Shown: positions 49,636-58,587, counted from the first letter of the stretch. The stretch is 64,000 nucleotides of DNA from Streptomyces wuyuanensis (GCF_900103455.1 NZ_FNHI01000029.1:37697-101696), one strand, 5' to 3'. Notes: generated by a model from the letters alone, not told the origin. Numbers and translations: made by a program.

Positions 49636-49980
49636 ATGGGCGAAGGCATCTGGGGATTCCCGGAGGGTTCGGGGCACGTCCCGGGCATGGAGTTCGTCGG
49701 ATACCGGGTCGAGGCCACCGACGGGACCATCGGAAAGATCGACGAGCACTCCGAGGACGTCGGACGTTCCCACATCGTCGTGGACACCGGGCCGTGGATC
49801 TTCGGCCACCGCCGGCTGATCCCGGCAGGAGCGGTCTCGCGCATCGACCACGAGCAGCAGGCGGTGTACCTGGACTGCTCCAAGGAACAGATCAAGGAGG
49901 CCCCGGACTTCGAGCAGGGGCGGTACGACGACGCCACCGTACGGCTCATCGAGCAGCACTACGCGAACCCGCACATGTGA
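49636..49980 (+). CDS. PRC-barrel domain protein
   Basis: A 114-aa protein: MEFVGYRVEATDGTIGKIDEHSEDVGRSHIVVDTGPWIFGHRRLIPAGAV is a PRC-barrel, a small beta fold first known from photosynthetic reaction centre H subunit and RimM. The C-terminal part EAPDFEQGRYDDATVRLIEQHY is helical. Such proteins in Streptomyces occur with stress genes; the ligand is unknown. GGATGAAAGGA precedes the ATG. Convergent with the CBS gene, 28 bases apart. Confidence 0.82.
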   Translation: MGEGIWGFPEGSGHVPGMEFVGYRVEATDGTIGKIDEHSEDVGRSHIVVDTGPWIFGHRRLIPAGAVSRIDHEQQAVYLDCSKEQIKEAPDFEQGRYDDATVRLIEQHYANPHM

Positions 49981-50008
49981 CGGACGCGTTCGGCGGAGAT
50001 CGTGACGC

Positions 50009-50434
50009 TCAGGCCCCGTTGTTCGGGGGAGCGGCGCTGATGCCGGCGAGCGCGGATCCCGGTTCCCGGGCTCTGGCGAGGTCTCCGAGGCTGACGACAC
50101 CGACCGGGTGGCCGTCTTCCACCACCGCGAGCCGGCGCACTCCGTGGTCCCTCATGGCCCTCATCGCCCGGGCGGCGTCCTCGTCCGGGCGGACCGTGAG
50201 GACGTCGGGCGTGCAGACGGAGCGGACCGGCATGAGGTGCGGGTTGTGCCCCATGGCCACCGACCGCACCGCGATGTCCCGGTCCGTCAGCATCCCGAGC
50301 AGCCGGTCCCTGTCCGCGACGAGGACGTCCCCCACATCCATGTCACGCATCAGCCGGGCCGCCTCGACGAGCGACGCCTCGGGCGGGAGTGTCAGCACTC
50401 CGGCCGTCATCACGTCCTTCACCAGCTGTGTCAC
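50009..50434 (-). CDS. Paired CBS-domain protein
   Basis: A 141-aa protein of two CBS domains (about 4-60 and 70-125), each with the family pattern (VKDVMTAGVLTLPPEASLVEAARLM, VGDVLVADRDRLLGMLTDRDIAVR; then CTPDVLTVRPDEDAARAMRAM, VRRLAVVEDGHPVGVVSLGDLA). A CBS pair usually senses adenine nucleotides. It has no attached output domain. Start is the GTG at 50434, with AAGGGAG 10 bases upstream. Its place between sigma-B-type and SpoIIE genes suggests a stress or energy role. Confidence 0.9.
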   Translation of the reverse strand: MTQLVKDVMTAGVLTLPPEASLVEAARLMRDMDVGDVLVADRDRLLGMLTDRDIAVRSVAMGHNPHLMPVRSVCTPDVLTVRPDEDAARAMRAMRDHGVRRLAVVEDGHPVGVVSLGDLARAREPGSALAGISAAPPNNGA

Positions 50435-50912
50435 GACGTAGCTCCCTTCCCTGCACACCGCGCCTGCCCGGGTTCCTCCCGGTTATCCCGGAAAAGCGCG
50501 GGAAGCCGGTGGGGGCGACCGTCCGACGCGACTCGCACGTACGGGCGAAGGCTCTCCGCGAGCCCGCCGAGAGGCGGCGTTGCCGTGCCGATCGCGCCTC
50601 CGCCTCCGTCTCCCACCTGCGGCCGCATCCGGGCTCTGCACCTACCTGCGTCCACGGCCTCCGTTCCCGGCGCCGCCTGCGTCCGCTTCCGGAATGCTCC
50701 GGCGCGCGGACGGGCCACGCTCCGGGGGTACGGGGGCACCGGGGCGTCCAGGCCGTGCGGGCAGCCTGACGCGGCGGGGCAACGCTCCAGGTGAGAGGCA
50801 TCTTCGTCACACTGGGTGACGAAAGCGGATGCGCGGGCGGCTCCGCCGTGTTTGCCTGGCACATGGCCCCTGGCCCGGCGCCGTCAGATGTCCGGGCCCG
50901 GAAGGAGGAGCC
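50435..50912. other. Intergenic, CBS protein to small hydrophilic protein
   Basis: 478 bases, divergent. The only clear structure is an 8-bp inverted repeat TTCGTCAC-N5-GTGACGAA at 50803-50823, 90 bases before the next gene. Open frames here are shadows with mixed composition. Confidence 0.5.
50803..50823. promoter_or_regulatory. Inverted repeat TTCGTCAC-N5-GTGACGAA
   Basis: Perfect 8-base arms around a 5-base centre (ACTGG), 90 bases upstream of the 88-aa gene. Could be an operator or a short hairpin; no gene ends just before it. Confidence 0.45.
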
Positions 50913-51179
50913 ATGAGCACAGCACGCGAACCGGTCAGGACGTCGGAGGAGCTCCGGCTCATGGCCGACGAGCTCACCCGCGGCGCGGAGCGCTGCAAGG
51001 ACCCCGAACACCGTGAACGACTGCACCGAAGAGCAGAGGAGTTGCGCCGCCAGTGCGACGCCGGCGACGCATCCGAGGACATGGCACCGGTGCACGCGCG
51101 GCAGGAGCCGTACCGGCCCCAGCAGCGCGGCACCCGGGGCCCGCAGGGCCGGCGGGCGGACCGGCCGCACGGCACCTGA
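50913..51179 (+). CDS. Small hydrophilic helical protein
   Basis: An 88-aa protein with a highly charged helical first half (TSEELRLMADELTRGAERCKDPEHRERLHRRAEELRRQCD, two Cys) and a disordered Arg/Pro/Gln tail. GGAGGA precedes the ATG, supporting translation. No domain recognised. It is 118 bases before the ANTAR-SpoIIE phosphatase in the same direction, so may be co-transcribed. Confidence 0.65.
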   Translation: MSTAREPVRTSEELRLMADELTRGAERCKDPEHRERLHRRAEELRRQCDAGDASEDMAPVHARQEPYRPQQRGTRGPQGRRADRPHGT

Positions 51180-51297
51180 CCGTCGAGGCGGCGGCCGCCG
51201 GACCCGTCCACGGGTTCGGCGGCCGTCCGCCGCCCGACGGACCGGAACCCGGGGCGTTGTGCACGGGTAGAATCCGGTTCGTCACGCTGGAGACGCC

Positions 51298-53622
51298 ATG
51301 ACCATGCCCGAGGAAGGGCCGGTCGAGCCGGGGCCCGACCGGCTGGCCGACGCAGTCACGCAGCTCACCGCCGAACTCGGCGCGCTGCGCCGCGATGTCG
51401 CCCGCCGCCATCTGCTGGACCTGGCCTGCGGAGTGCTCGTCGCACAGCAGTCCCTCACCCCCGGCGAGGCCGCGGACCACCTGGCGCAGCTGGCCGAGAC
51501 CATGGACGTCGGCCCGGAGGACCTCGCCGCCGACATAGTCAACGGCGCCACCGGCCCGTCGGGCGCGGTCGGCGGCCCGGCGCCCGAGGGGGATTCCGGA
51601 CCGCGGGCCGCGGACGAAACGGCACGGGACAGGGCCGACGAGGACAGGACCGCGGGTCGCAAGACCCGGCTCGTCGAGGCCGGGGCCGAGGCGGCGGCGC
51701 AGACGGGCGGCACGGTCGACGAGATCGCGGCGACCCTCCTGAACGGCGGGATGCGCCCGCTCGGCGCCCGGGGACTGTGGCTGTTCCGCAGGACCGAGAC
51801 GGACTGCCTGCAACTGGCGGGCCGGGCCGGGGTCAATCCGCTGGAGGCGGCCCACTGGCGCTGGGTGCCGCCGGCCACGGGCAGCGCTCTGCACCGGGTG
51901 CTGAGCGAGGGCACGCCGCTGTGGCTGCCCGACGGCACATCCGCGGCCGAGGCGCTGCCCGGTCCGGCACCCGGATCCGCGCGGGCGGTGCTGCCGCTGC
52001 GGCAGCGAGGTGTGGTGACCGGGCTCGCCCTCGTCGACTGGCCGGGCCCCGCGGCCCTCGACGAGCCCGTCCGGCGGGCGCTGGCCGGGCTGGCCGTACC
52101 GGCCGCACGGATCCTGGACGCCGGCGCCCCCGGCACGCCCGAGCCCGGAGTGCTCGCCCCACTGCTCGATCTGCTGACGCATCCCGCCATGGCCCTGCGC
52201 GCCGACCCGGAGAGCGGGACCCTGCACATCGAGCACCTCAACCGCTCCGCGCTGGACTCGGCCCGCCATGTGCACGGTGCCGCCGGACGGCCGCTCGCGC
52301 AGGTGTTCCCCGCCATGCACGCCGACCTCGTACGGCTCGCACGGACGGCGCGGGAGTCGGCGGCGCCGCAGCGGGCGGCCCGGGTGCCCGTGGAGCACCG
52401 GTCCGGCGACCCCGACCCGCTGCACGACGTACGGGTGCTCCCCGTCGGCCCCGACCGCACGGTGGTGCTCTGGCACGGCGCCACGGATCCCGGACTCTCC
52501 CTCAGCCGGGTGCTGGGCCGGCTGGAGAACCTGGCCGCGTTCGAGGACGACCTGATCACGGGCAAGTCCCGGTGGAGCGAACAGGCGTACCGGATCTTCG
52601 GGCTCGAACCGGGCACCTCCCCGGTGCCGCTGCGGCGGCTCGCCCCGCATCTGCACCGGGAGGACACCGGCAGACTCAACGAACTGTTGATGGAGCTGAC
52701 ACAGCGCCGGGAGGGCAGTCACACCGTGGTCCGGGCGGTCCGCGAGGACGGCGGGCTGCGGCATCTGCGGATCGCCGCGGAACCGCTGCTCACGGGGGGT
52801 GTGCTCACCGGGATAACCGGCGTCTACCAGGACGTCTCGGCGCAGCACCACACCGAGATCGCGCTGAGCGCCACCTTCGACCGGCTGACCGCCGCCCAGA
52901 CCCAGGCGGCGCTGCGGCACCAGCTCGTCCTGCAGCTCCAGCAGGCGATCGTCCCCGAGGTGCCGGAACTGCAGCGGCTGCCCGGTCTGCAGGTGGCGGC
53001 CCGCTACCGGCCCGCCGCGGAGGAGTACCGGGTGGGCGGCGACTGGTACGACGTCCTGCCGCTGCCCGACGGCCGGGTGCTCGTCGTGACCGGGGACATC
53101 GCGGGACACGGCATCGACTCGGTGACGGGCATGGTGGCGCTGCGCAACGCCCTGCGCGGGCTGGCGTTCACAGGGCACACACCGGGCCGGCTGATGGCCT
53201 GGCTCAACGAGGTCACGCTGCAGACCCACGGGCATCCGACCGCCACCGCGGTCTGCGGTCTGTACGACCCGTCGGACCGCTCGCTGTGCTGGGCCAGTGC
53301 CGGGCATCTCCCGCCGGTACTGCTGCGCAAGGGAGCGGCGGACCTCCTGGAACCGCCGCGGAACATCCTCCTGGGCGCGGTCCCCTCGGCCGCCTACGAG
53401 GAGGCGGTGACGCGGCTGGAGCCCGGGGACACCCTGATGCTCTACACGGACGGGCTGGTGGAGAGCCGGCACGCCGGCATCGACGAAGGACTGGACAGGC
53501 TGCGGCTGGCGGTGGAGCGGCTCGACCCCGCCGGTCTGGACGAACAGGCGGACGCCCTGCTGGCCGCGGTCACCGGTGACACCGACGACGACACGAGCCT
53601 GGTGGTCGTCCGGGTGTCCTGA
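51298..53622 (+). CDS. ANTAR-GAF-PAS-SpoIIE phosphatase
   Basis: A 774-aa soluble phosphatase. Residues ~20-85 look like an ANTAR RNA-binding domain (RHLLDLACGVLVAQQSLTPGEAADHLAQLAETM), then GAF (about 130-280), a long linker, PAS (about 415-515, SRWSEQAYRIFGLEPG) and a PP2C/SpoIIE domain (about 540-774) with metal motifs GGDWYDV and GDIAGHG and the late DDDTSLVVVRV. It would dephosphorylate a STAS antagonist such as that encoded at 57469. GGAGA lies 4 bases before the ATG. An ANTAR domain on a phosphatase is uncommon. Confidence 0.9.
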   Translation: MTMPEEGPVEPGPDRLADAVTQLTAELGALRRDVARRHLLDLACGVLVAQQSLTPGEAADHLAQLAETMDVGPEDLAADIVNGATGPSGAVGGPAPEGDSGPRAADETARDRADEDRTAGRKTRLVEAGAEAAAQTGGTVDEIAATLLNGGMRPLGARGLWLFRRTETDCLQLAGRAGVNPLEAAHWRWVPPATGSALHRVLSEGTPLWLPDGTSAAEALPGPAPGSARAVLPLRQRGVVTGLALVDWPGPAALDEPVRRALAGLAVPAARILDAGAPGTPEPGVLAPLLDLLTHPAMALRADPESGTLHIEHLNRSALDSARHVHGAAGRPLAQVFPAMHADLVRLARTARESAAPQRAARVPVEHRSGDPDPLHDVRVLPVGPDRTVVLWHGATDPGLSLSRVLGRLENLAAFEDDLITGKSRWSEQAYRIFGLEPGTSPVPLRRLAPHLHREDTGRLNELLMELTQRREGSHTVVRAVREDGGLRHLRIAAEPLLTGGVLTGITGVYQDVSAQHHTEIALSATFDRLTAAQTQAALRHQLVLQLQQAIVPEVPELQRLPGLQVAARYRPAAEEYRVGGDWYDVLPLPDGRVLVVTGDIAGHGIDSVTGMVALRNALRGLAFTGHTPGRLMAWLNEVTLQTHGHPTATAVCGLYDPSDRSLCWASAGHLPPVLLRKGAADLLEPPRNILLGAVPSAAYEEAVTRLEPGDTLMLYTDGLVESRHAGIDEGLDRLRLAVERLDPAGLDEQADALLAAVTGDTDDDTSLVVVRVS

Positions 53623-53758
53623 CACGCCGGACGCCCTGGGACACGGGCTGGTCCGACCTGCCGCGCCACCGGTTCGCATGCGCCTTCCGCGAGTCGTCTT
53701 CTCCCGCCCGCCGACGGGTTCGCGTCACGGAAGGGTTCGCCGTCGCCGAGGGGTTCGA

Positions 53759-56700
53759 TCAGCCGCCCCGGCCGGGCCGGGCCGGCCGGTCCCGGTCGAG
53801 CCAGTGGCGTACGCGCTCGATCAGGTCGTGGGCGTCGACGGGTTTGGTGATGTAGTCGTTCGCCCCGGACTCCAGGCTCTTGACCCGGTCTCCGGGCATC
53901 GCCTTCGCGGTGACGGTGATGATCGGCACGTCGGCGAAACCGGGCATGCCCCGGATCGCGGCGGTGGCGGTGTGGCCGTCCATGCCGGACATCATCACGT
54001 CCATCACGATGAGGTCCACCTCCCGGTGGGCGGTGAGCAGCTCGATGCCGGAACGGCCGTCGGCGGCGGTGAGCACATGCACTCCCTCCGCCTCGAGGAT
54101 CTCGGTGAGCGCGTACACGTTCCGCACGTCGTCGTCGACGATCAGGACCACGCGTCCGGCGAGCGATCCGCCGGGCGCGGCCGAGGTCTCGCCGCCCGAC
54201 TCGAGCTGCGCCTGGAGGACTCCGGAGGCCGGGCCGGGCGGCAGGCTGCCGCCGATGGGCACGTAGAAGGTGAACTCGCTGCCCTCGCCGAGCCGGCTAT
54301 CGGCGGCGATCACCCCGCCGAGGAGCTGGGCGACCTCACGGCTGATGGAGAGTCCCAGCCCGGTGCCGCCGTAGCGGCGTCCGGTGGCGAGAGCGCCCTG
54401 CTGGAACGCGCCGAAGATGGTGCCCAGGTGTTCCGGCGCGATGCCGACGCCGGTGTCCCGCACCCGGAAGGCGACCACCGCCATACCGCGCATCGGCTCG
54501 GGGAGTTCGTCGTCGGACGCCTTCTCGACCCGCAGTTCGACTCCGCCGCGCTCGGTGAACTTCAGCGCGTTGGAGAGCAGATTGCGCAGTACCTGCCGCA
54601 GCCGGGGCTCGTCCGTGGTGATCTCCGCGGGGACTCCGGGCGCGGTGACGACCCTGAACTCCAGTTCGCGCTCGGTCGCCAGGGGCCGGAAGGTCATCTC
54701 GACGTACTCCAGCAGCTGGCCGAGCGCGAACGGCTCGCGGTGGATGTCCATCTTCCCCGCCTCGACCTTCGACAGATCGAGGATGTCGTTGATCAACTGG
54801 AGGAGGTCCGAGCCGGCGGAGTGGATGACCTCCGCGTAGTCGACCTGCTTCTCCGTCAGGTTTCCCTCGGGGTTCTGCGCGAGCAACTGGGCCAGGATGA
54901 GCAGGCTGTTGAGCGGGGTGCGCAGCTCGTGGCTCATGTTGGCGAGGAACTCGGACTTGTACATGGACGTACGGGAAAGCTGCTTGGCCCGTTCCTCCAG
55001 CTCCTGGCGGGCCTGCTCGATCTCCATGTTCTTGCGCTCGATGTCGCGGTTGCGGTCGGCCAGCAGGGCCGCCTTCTCGGCGAGTTCGGCGTTGGATCGC
55101 TGGAGTTCCTCCTGTCGCACCTGCAGCTCCTGCGAGCGGGCGCGGAGTTCGGCGGTCAGCAGCTGGGACTGCTCGAGCAGTTCGTCGGTGCGGGCGTGTG
55201 CGATCAGGGAGCTCACGATGACGCCGACCGACTCGATGAACTGGTCGAGGAAGTCGCGGTGGAGACCGGAGAAGGGGCGCAGCGAGGCGAGTTCCACGGC
55301 GCCGAGCACCTGGTCCTCGACGAGGATCGGCAGCACGATCAGTGCCCCCGGCGGTCCGGCGCCCAGACCGGAGGAGATCGTGAGGTAGCCGGGCGGCAGG
55401 TCGTCGACGGCGATCGTGCGGCGGCTGAGCGCGGCCTGCCCGACCAGGGACTCGCCGAGCCGGAAGCGCACGGGCGGTTCGGCCGGGCCGGCGGGCGGGG
55501 CTCCGTAGGAGGCGATCCTGACGAGCTCGGTCCGGTCCTCCCCCACGCCCTCGCCCTGGCCCCGGCCCTCACCTTCGCCGGCCCGCTCGCGGTCGTCCGC
55601 CCCTTCGCCGGCCGGCGCCGCCAGGAAGAAGGCCCCGTACTGGGCCGAGACCAGCGGTGGCAGCTCCTCCATGATCACGTGGGCCACCTGGGCGGGGTCG
55701 TGGCTGCTCTGCATCAGTCCGGCGAGCCGTGCCAGATTGGTCTTGAGCCAGTCCTGCTCCTCGTTGGCACCGGTCGTGGCGCGCAGCGACTCCACCATCA
55801 TGTTGATGTTGTCCTTGAGGTCGCCGACCTCGCCCGGCGCCTCCACCGTGATGGACCGGGTCAGATCGCCCTCGGCGACGGCGCTGGTGACTCCGGCGAT
55901 GGCACGGACCTGGCGGGTGAGGTTCCCGGCCAGCTCGTTCACGTTCTCCGTGAGCCGCTTCCAGGTGCCGGAGACTCCCTCGACCTCGGCCTGCCCGCCC
56001 AGCCGGCCCTCGCTGCCCACCTCCCGGGCGACCCGCGTGACCTCGGCGGCGAACGACGACAGCTGGTCGACCATCGTGTTGATGGTCGTCTTCAGCTCCA
56101 GGATCTCGCCCCGCGCGTCCACGTCGATCTTGCGGGTGAGGTCGCCCTGGGCGACCGCGGTGGTGACCTGCGCGATGTTCCGTACCTGGTTCGTCAGGTT
56201 GTTCGCCATGGAGTTGACGTTGTCGGTGAGGTCCTTCCACGTGCCGGACACCCCGCGGACGGTCGCCTGACCGCCCAGGTTGCCCTCGGTGCCCACCTCG
56301 CGGGCAACCCGGGTGACCTCTTCGGCGAAGGACGACAGCCGCTCGACCATGGTGTTGATGGTGTCCTTCAGCTCCAGGATCTCGCCCCGCGCGTCGACCC
56401 GGATCTTCTGCGTCAGGTCGCCCCTGGCCACCGCGGAGGCCACCTGGGCGATCGACCGCACCTGCGAGGTGAGGTTGTCGGCCATGGTGTTCACGCCGGT
56501 GGTCAGCTCCTGCCAGACCCCGCCCACGCCCTTCACCCGGGCGTGACCGCCGAGCCGGCCCTCGCCGCCGACCTCGCTGGCGACCCGGGTGACCTCGGAG
56601 GTCACCAGCGACAGCTGGTCGGCCATGCCGTTGTAGACGGCGGCGATCTCGCCCATGATCCCGTCGGCTTCCTCGGGGAGCCGCGCGGAGAAGTCGCCGT

Positions 56701-56824
56701 CGCGCACGGCCGTGAGCCCGGCCAGGAGCTTCCTGAGCCCCTCCTCGCTCAGTTCCGCCGGTGGCCGGACCTCTTCCAGGGACTCGTGCCCCGCGGAGCG
56801 CCGAGTGTGTCCGGGTTCATCCAT
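53759..56824 (-). CDS. HAMP-array GAF hybrid histidine kinase
   Basis: A 1021-aa soluble hybrid kinase. After a short N-terminus come a HAMP-like start and three 92-residue repeats (69-160, 161-252, 253-344) each with VTRVAREVG, GTWKDLTDNVN and GDLTRKI motifs; then GAF (about 365-540), coiled coil (545-620), HisKA with His632 in FLANMSHELRTPLN, HATPase, and a C-terminal receiver (IVDDDVRNVYAL, Asp in VMDVMMSGMDG). The layout recalls OsaA/Nik1-type osmosensing kinases, but with fewer HAMP units. ATG at 56824 with GAGG. No response regulator or Hpt gene adjoins. Confidence 0.92.
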   Translation of the reverse strand: MDEPGHTRRSAGHESLEEVRPPAELSEEGLRKLLAGLTAVRDGDFSARLPEEADGIMGEIAAVYNGMADQLSLVTSEVTRVASEVGGEGRLGGHARVKGVGGVWQELTTGVNTMADNLTSQVRSIAQVASAVARGDLTQKIRVDARGEILELKDTINTMVERLSSFAEEVTRVAREVGTEGNLGGQATVRGVSGTWKDLTDNVNSMANNLTNQVRNIAQVTTAVAQGDLTRKIDVDARGEILELKTTINTMVDQLSSFAAEVTRVAREVGSEGRLGGQAEVEGVSGTWKRLTENVNELAGNLTRQVRAIAGVTSAVAEGDLTRSITVEAPGEVGDLKDNINMMVESLRATTGANEEQDWLKTNLARLAGLMQSSHDPAQVAHVIMEELPPLVSAQYGAFFLAAPAGEGADDRERAGEGEGRGQGEGVGEDRTELVRIASYGAPPAGPAEPPVRFRLGESLVGQAALSRRTIAVDDLPPGYLTISSGLGAGPPGALIVLPILVEDQVLGAVELASLRPFSGLHRDFLDQFIESVGVIVSSLIAHARTDELLEQSQLLTAELRARSQELQVRQEELQRSNAELAEKAALLADRNRDIERKNMEIEQARQELEERAKQLSRTSMYKSEFLANMSHELRTPLNSLLILAQLLAQNPEGNLTEKQVDYAEVIHSAGSDLLQLINDILDLSKVEAGKMDIHREPFALGQLLEYVEMTFRPLATERELEFRVVTAPGVPAEITTDEPRLRQVLRNLLSNALKFTERGGVELRVEKASDDELPEPMRGMAVVAFRVRDTGVGIAPEHLGTIFGAFQQGALATGRRYGGTGLGLSISREVAQLLGGVIAADSRLGEGSEFTFYVPIGGSLPPGPASGVLQAQLESGGETSAAPGGSLAGRVVLIVDDDVRNVYALTEILEAEGVHVLTAADGRSGIELLTAHREVDLIVMDVMMSGMDGHTATAAIRGMPGFADVPIITVTAKAMPGDRVKSLESGANDYITKPVDAHDLIERVRHWLDRDRPARPGRGG

Positions 56825-56950
56825 GGCCGACCTCGTGTGCCGAATCGTCCTGCGTCCCGTGGCCGAGGCTCCGCCCTGCGGGCGGTCCGCCGGTCTCGGC
56901 CCCATTACCGACTCTCGCACGGGGAGAGCGGGTCGGCGCCCTGTGCCCGG

Positions 56951-57466
56951 TCACGGCCGGCGGGGGGCCGACACCTCCGCCCACACCGTCTTCCCCGAGG
57001 CGCGTGGCACCGAGCCCCACGCCCGGGAGAGCCGGCCGAGCACCACGAGACCGTGCCCTCCGGGCACGGCGGGGTCGGCGTGCGGACGCGGCCGGGGCGG
57101 TACGGGGCTGGCGTCGCTGACCTCGATGCGGAGCCGCTCGGACGTGCAGTTGAGCACGAGCTCCAGCGGCCCTCCGGCGTGCAGACAGGCGTTGGTGACC
57201 AGCTCGGAGACCACCATCAGGACGTCCTCGGCGACCGCCCGCCGTTCCTCGTCCCAGTCCGGTTCGGTGCCGGTGCTCGTGTCCCAGGCGTACGGGTCGT
57301 CCCCCGGGGGGAAGTCCTCGGGGGGCCGGGCGAGACCGCCCGGCGGAAGCCACTCCCAGTCGGCGAGGGCCGTCGCGCTGAAGTCCCGGCAGCGGCCGAC
57401 GACACCCCTCGTCCCCGCGATGCCGAGGCGACGGGTCTGGCCCCGCTGGGGAAGTGCCGCGCTCAC
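56951..57466 (-). CDS. RsbW-like ATP-binding kinase
   Basis: A 171-aa GHKL ATPase of the anti-sigma kinase class. The N box VLMVVSELVTNACLHAGG and G box GGHGLVVLGRLSRAWG are present. Such proteins phosphorylate STAS antagonists or hold a sigma factor. GTG start at 57466, two bases after the STAS stop, with GGAG upstream, so it is translationally linked to that gene. A ~30-residue loop before the N box is longer than in RsbW. Target is not proven; the STAS protein just upstream is the natural one. Confidence 0.88.
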   Translation of the reverse strand: MSAALPQRGQTRRLGIAGTRGVVGRCRDFSATALADWEWLPPGGLARPPEDFPPGDDPYAWDTSTGTEPDWDEERRAVAEDVLMVVSELVTNACLHAGGPLELVLNCTSERLRIEVSDASPVPPRPRPHADPAVPGGHGLVVLGRLSRAWGSVPRASGKTVWAEVSAPRRP

Positions 57467-57468
57467 GG

Positions 57469-57870
57469 CTACTCCTGCCGCGGGCCCGCGAGTGCCTCGC
57501 CGAGACTCGCGTACCTGGGGAAGACCGCCCCGGCACCGGTGATGACGAGCATGCGGGCCACCTGGGGCCGCAGCGCCACGAGCTCCACCCGGGCCTCGGT
57601 GTCCTGCGCGGCGAGCCTCGCGCGCAGCAGCACGTTCAGCCCGGTGGAGTCGCAGAACAGCAGCTCCGCGCAGTCGACCAGGATCCGCCGTGCGCCGCTC
57701 GCGACCGCGTCGTCCAGTGCCGTGCGCAGCGGTTCCGCCGTGTCGTGGTCGAGCTCTCCGGCGAGTTCGACGACCACGATGCCCGGTTCGGGGCCCGGCC
57801 GTGCCGTGACCGTGAAACGGCCCCCGCCGCTGCTGCCACTGCCGGGCCAACCGTCCTGTGCTGACACCAT
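57469..57870 (-). CDS. STAS anti-anti-sigma factor
   Basis: A 133-aa STAS protein. The phosphorylation loop ELLFCDSTGLNVLL has the conserved Asp-Ser-Thr-Gly, whose Ser is the expected target of an RsbW-like kinase and of SpoIIE phosphatases. IVVVELAGELDHDTAEPLRTAL is the first STAS strand-helix. About 25 disordered residues precede it. ATG at 57870 (MVSAQDG). It pairs with the HATPase gene 2 bases downstream and completes a partner-switch set with the phosphatase at 51298 and the sigma factor at 48532. Confidence 0.9.
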   Translation of the reverse strand: MVSAQDGWPGSGSSGGGRFTVTARPGPEPGIVVVELAGELDHDTAEPLRTALDDAVASGARRILVDCAELLFCDSTGLNVLLRARLAAQDTEARVELVALRPQVARMLVITGAGAVFPRYASLGEALAGPRQE

Positions 57871-58135
57871 GCGCGGTTCTCCGTCCGTCCCTGCCGGCTC
57901 TCCGTGCGTCGGCCGGTATCTCCGTCCGTCCCTGCCCCGGTGACATCCCCGACTATGGCACTGCCTCCAGCGCCTCGCTCCCGCTCGGCGGGGGCGTGAC
58001 ACGGCCGCCGTACGGGCCCGCCTCGGTCACTGCCGGGCGACTCGGTGCCCCCACGCGGCGACTACCCCGCAGTCGGATGGCTAGGCTGAAATACCCGTCG
58101 GTTCTTCTCACGAGCGGCGAAAGCTGGCGCATGCG

Positions 58136-58567
58136 ATGAACGTAACCTCGGACTTCGAGCTGCTGGGCGTGACGATCCAGGTGGAGGGGCGCCCCGACAT
58201 GCCCGTACGTCTGGCGCCCGCCCGGGCGCGGGGTACCGAGCCGCCGCCCGCGCCCCTGGTACTGCGGGAGGGGTCGGAGTTCCGGGTACGGCTGGAGTTC
58301 GCCGTGGGAGCGGGCCGGGACCTGGAGGGGCTGCGGTTCATCGACGAGCGGACGCGGCAGGGCATGACCGTCGGACATCAGGAGATCCTGCTCGGCGACT
58401 ACCGCCGCGGGGGTCCGTACGAGATCGTGCTGCCGCCGGAACGCCTGCCCATCGGCCACATGGCCCGGGACGTCTACCAGGTGATCGGCACCTTCGCGGA
58501 CAAGAAGGGCCGGATCCTCGGATGCGAGTCCCACAGCTTCGAGATCACCAAGGACTGGCCCCACTGA
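58136..58567 (+). CDS. RhoGDI-like beta-sandwich protein
   Basis: A 143-aa protein that follows eukaryotic RhoGDI (Rho_GDI immunoglobulin-like domain) almost end to end: LVLREGSEFRVRLEF against FVLKEGVEYRIKISF, GLRFIDERTRQGMTV against GMKYIQHTYRKGVKI, then LGDYRRGGPYEIVLPPE against VGSYGPRAEEYEFLTPVE, P-x-GHMARDVY against PKGMLARGSY, and a terminal ITKDW against IKKDW (RhoGDI from memory). It lacks the N-terminal arm that clamps GTPases. The fold normally buries a prenyl lipid. Divergent from the STAS operon and convergent with an EamA gene. Function in bacteria unknown. Confidence 0.75.
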   Translation: MNVTSDFELLGVTIQVEGRPDMPVRLAPARARGTEPPPAPLVLREGSEFRVRLEFAVGAGRDLEGLRFIDERTRQGMTVGHQEILLGDYRRGGPYEIVLPPERLPIGHMARDVYQVIGTFADKKGRILGCESHSFEITKDWPH

Positions 58568-58587
58568 ACGCGCACGGCGCCGAGCCG

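Noticed and set aside
53576..57943. A 1455-codon rightward open frame
   Set aside because: It is antisense to the hybrid kinase, HATPase and STAS genes, which have full domain matches. Composition (Gly/Val/Glu-rich, no motifs) is typical of a high-GC shadow.
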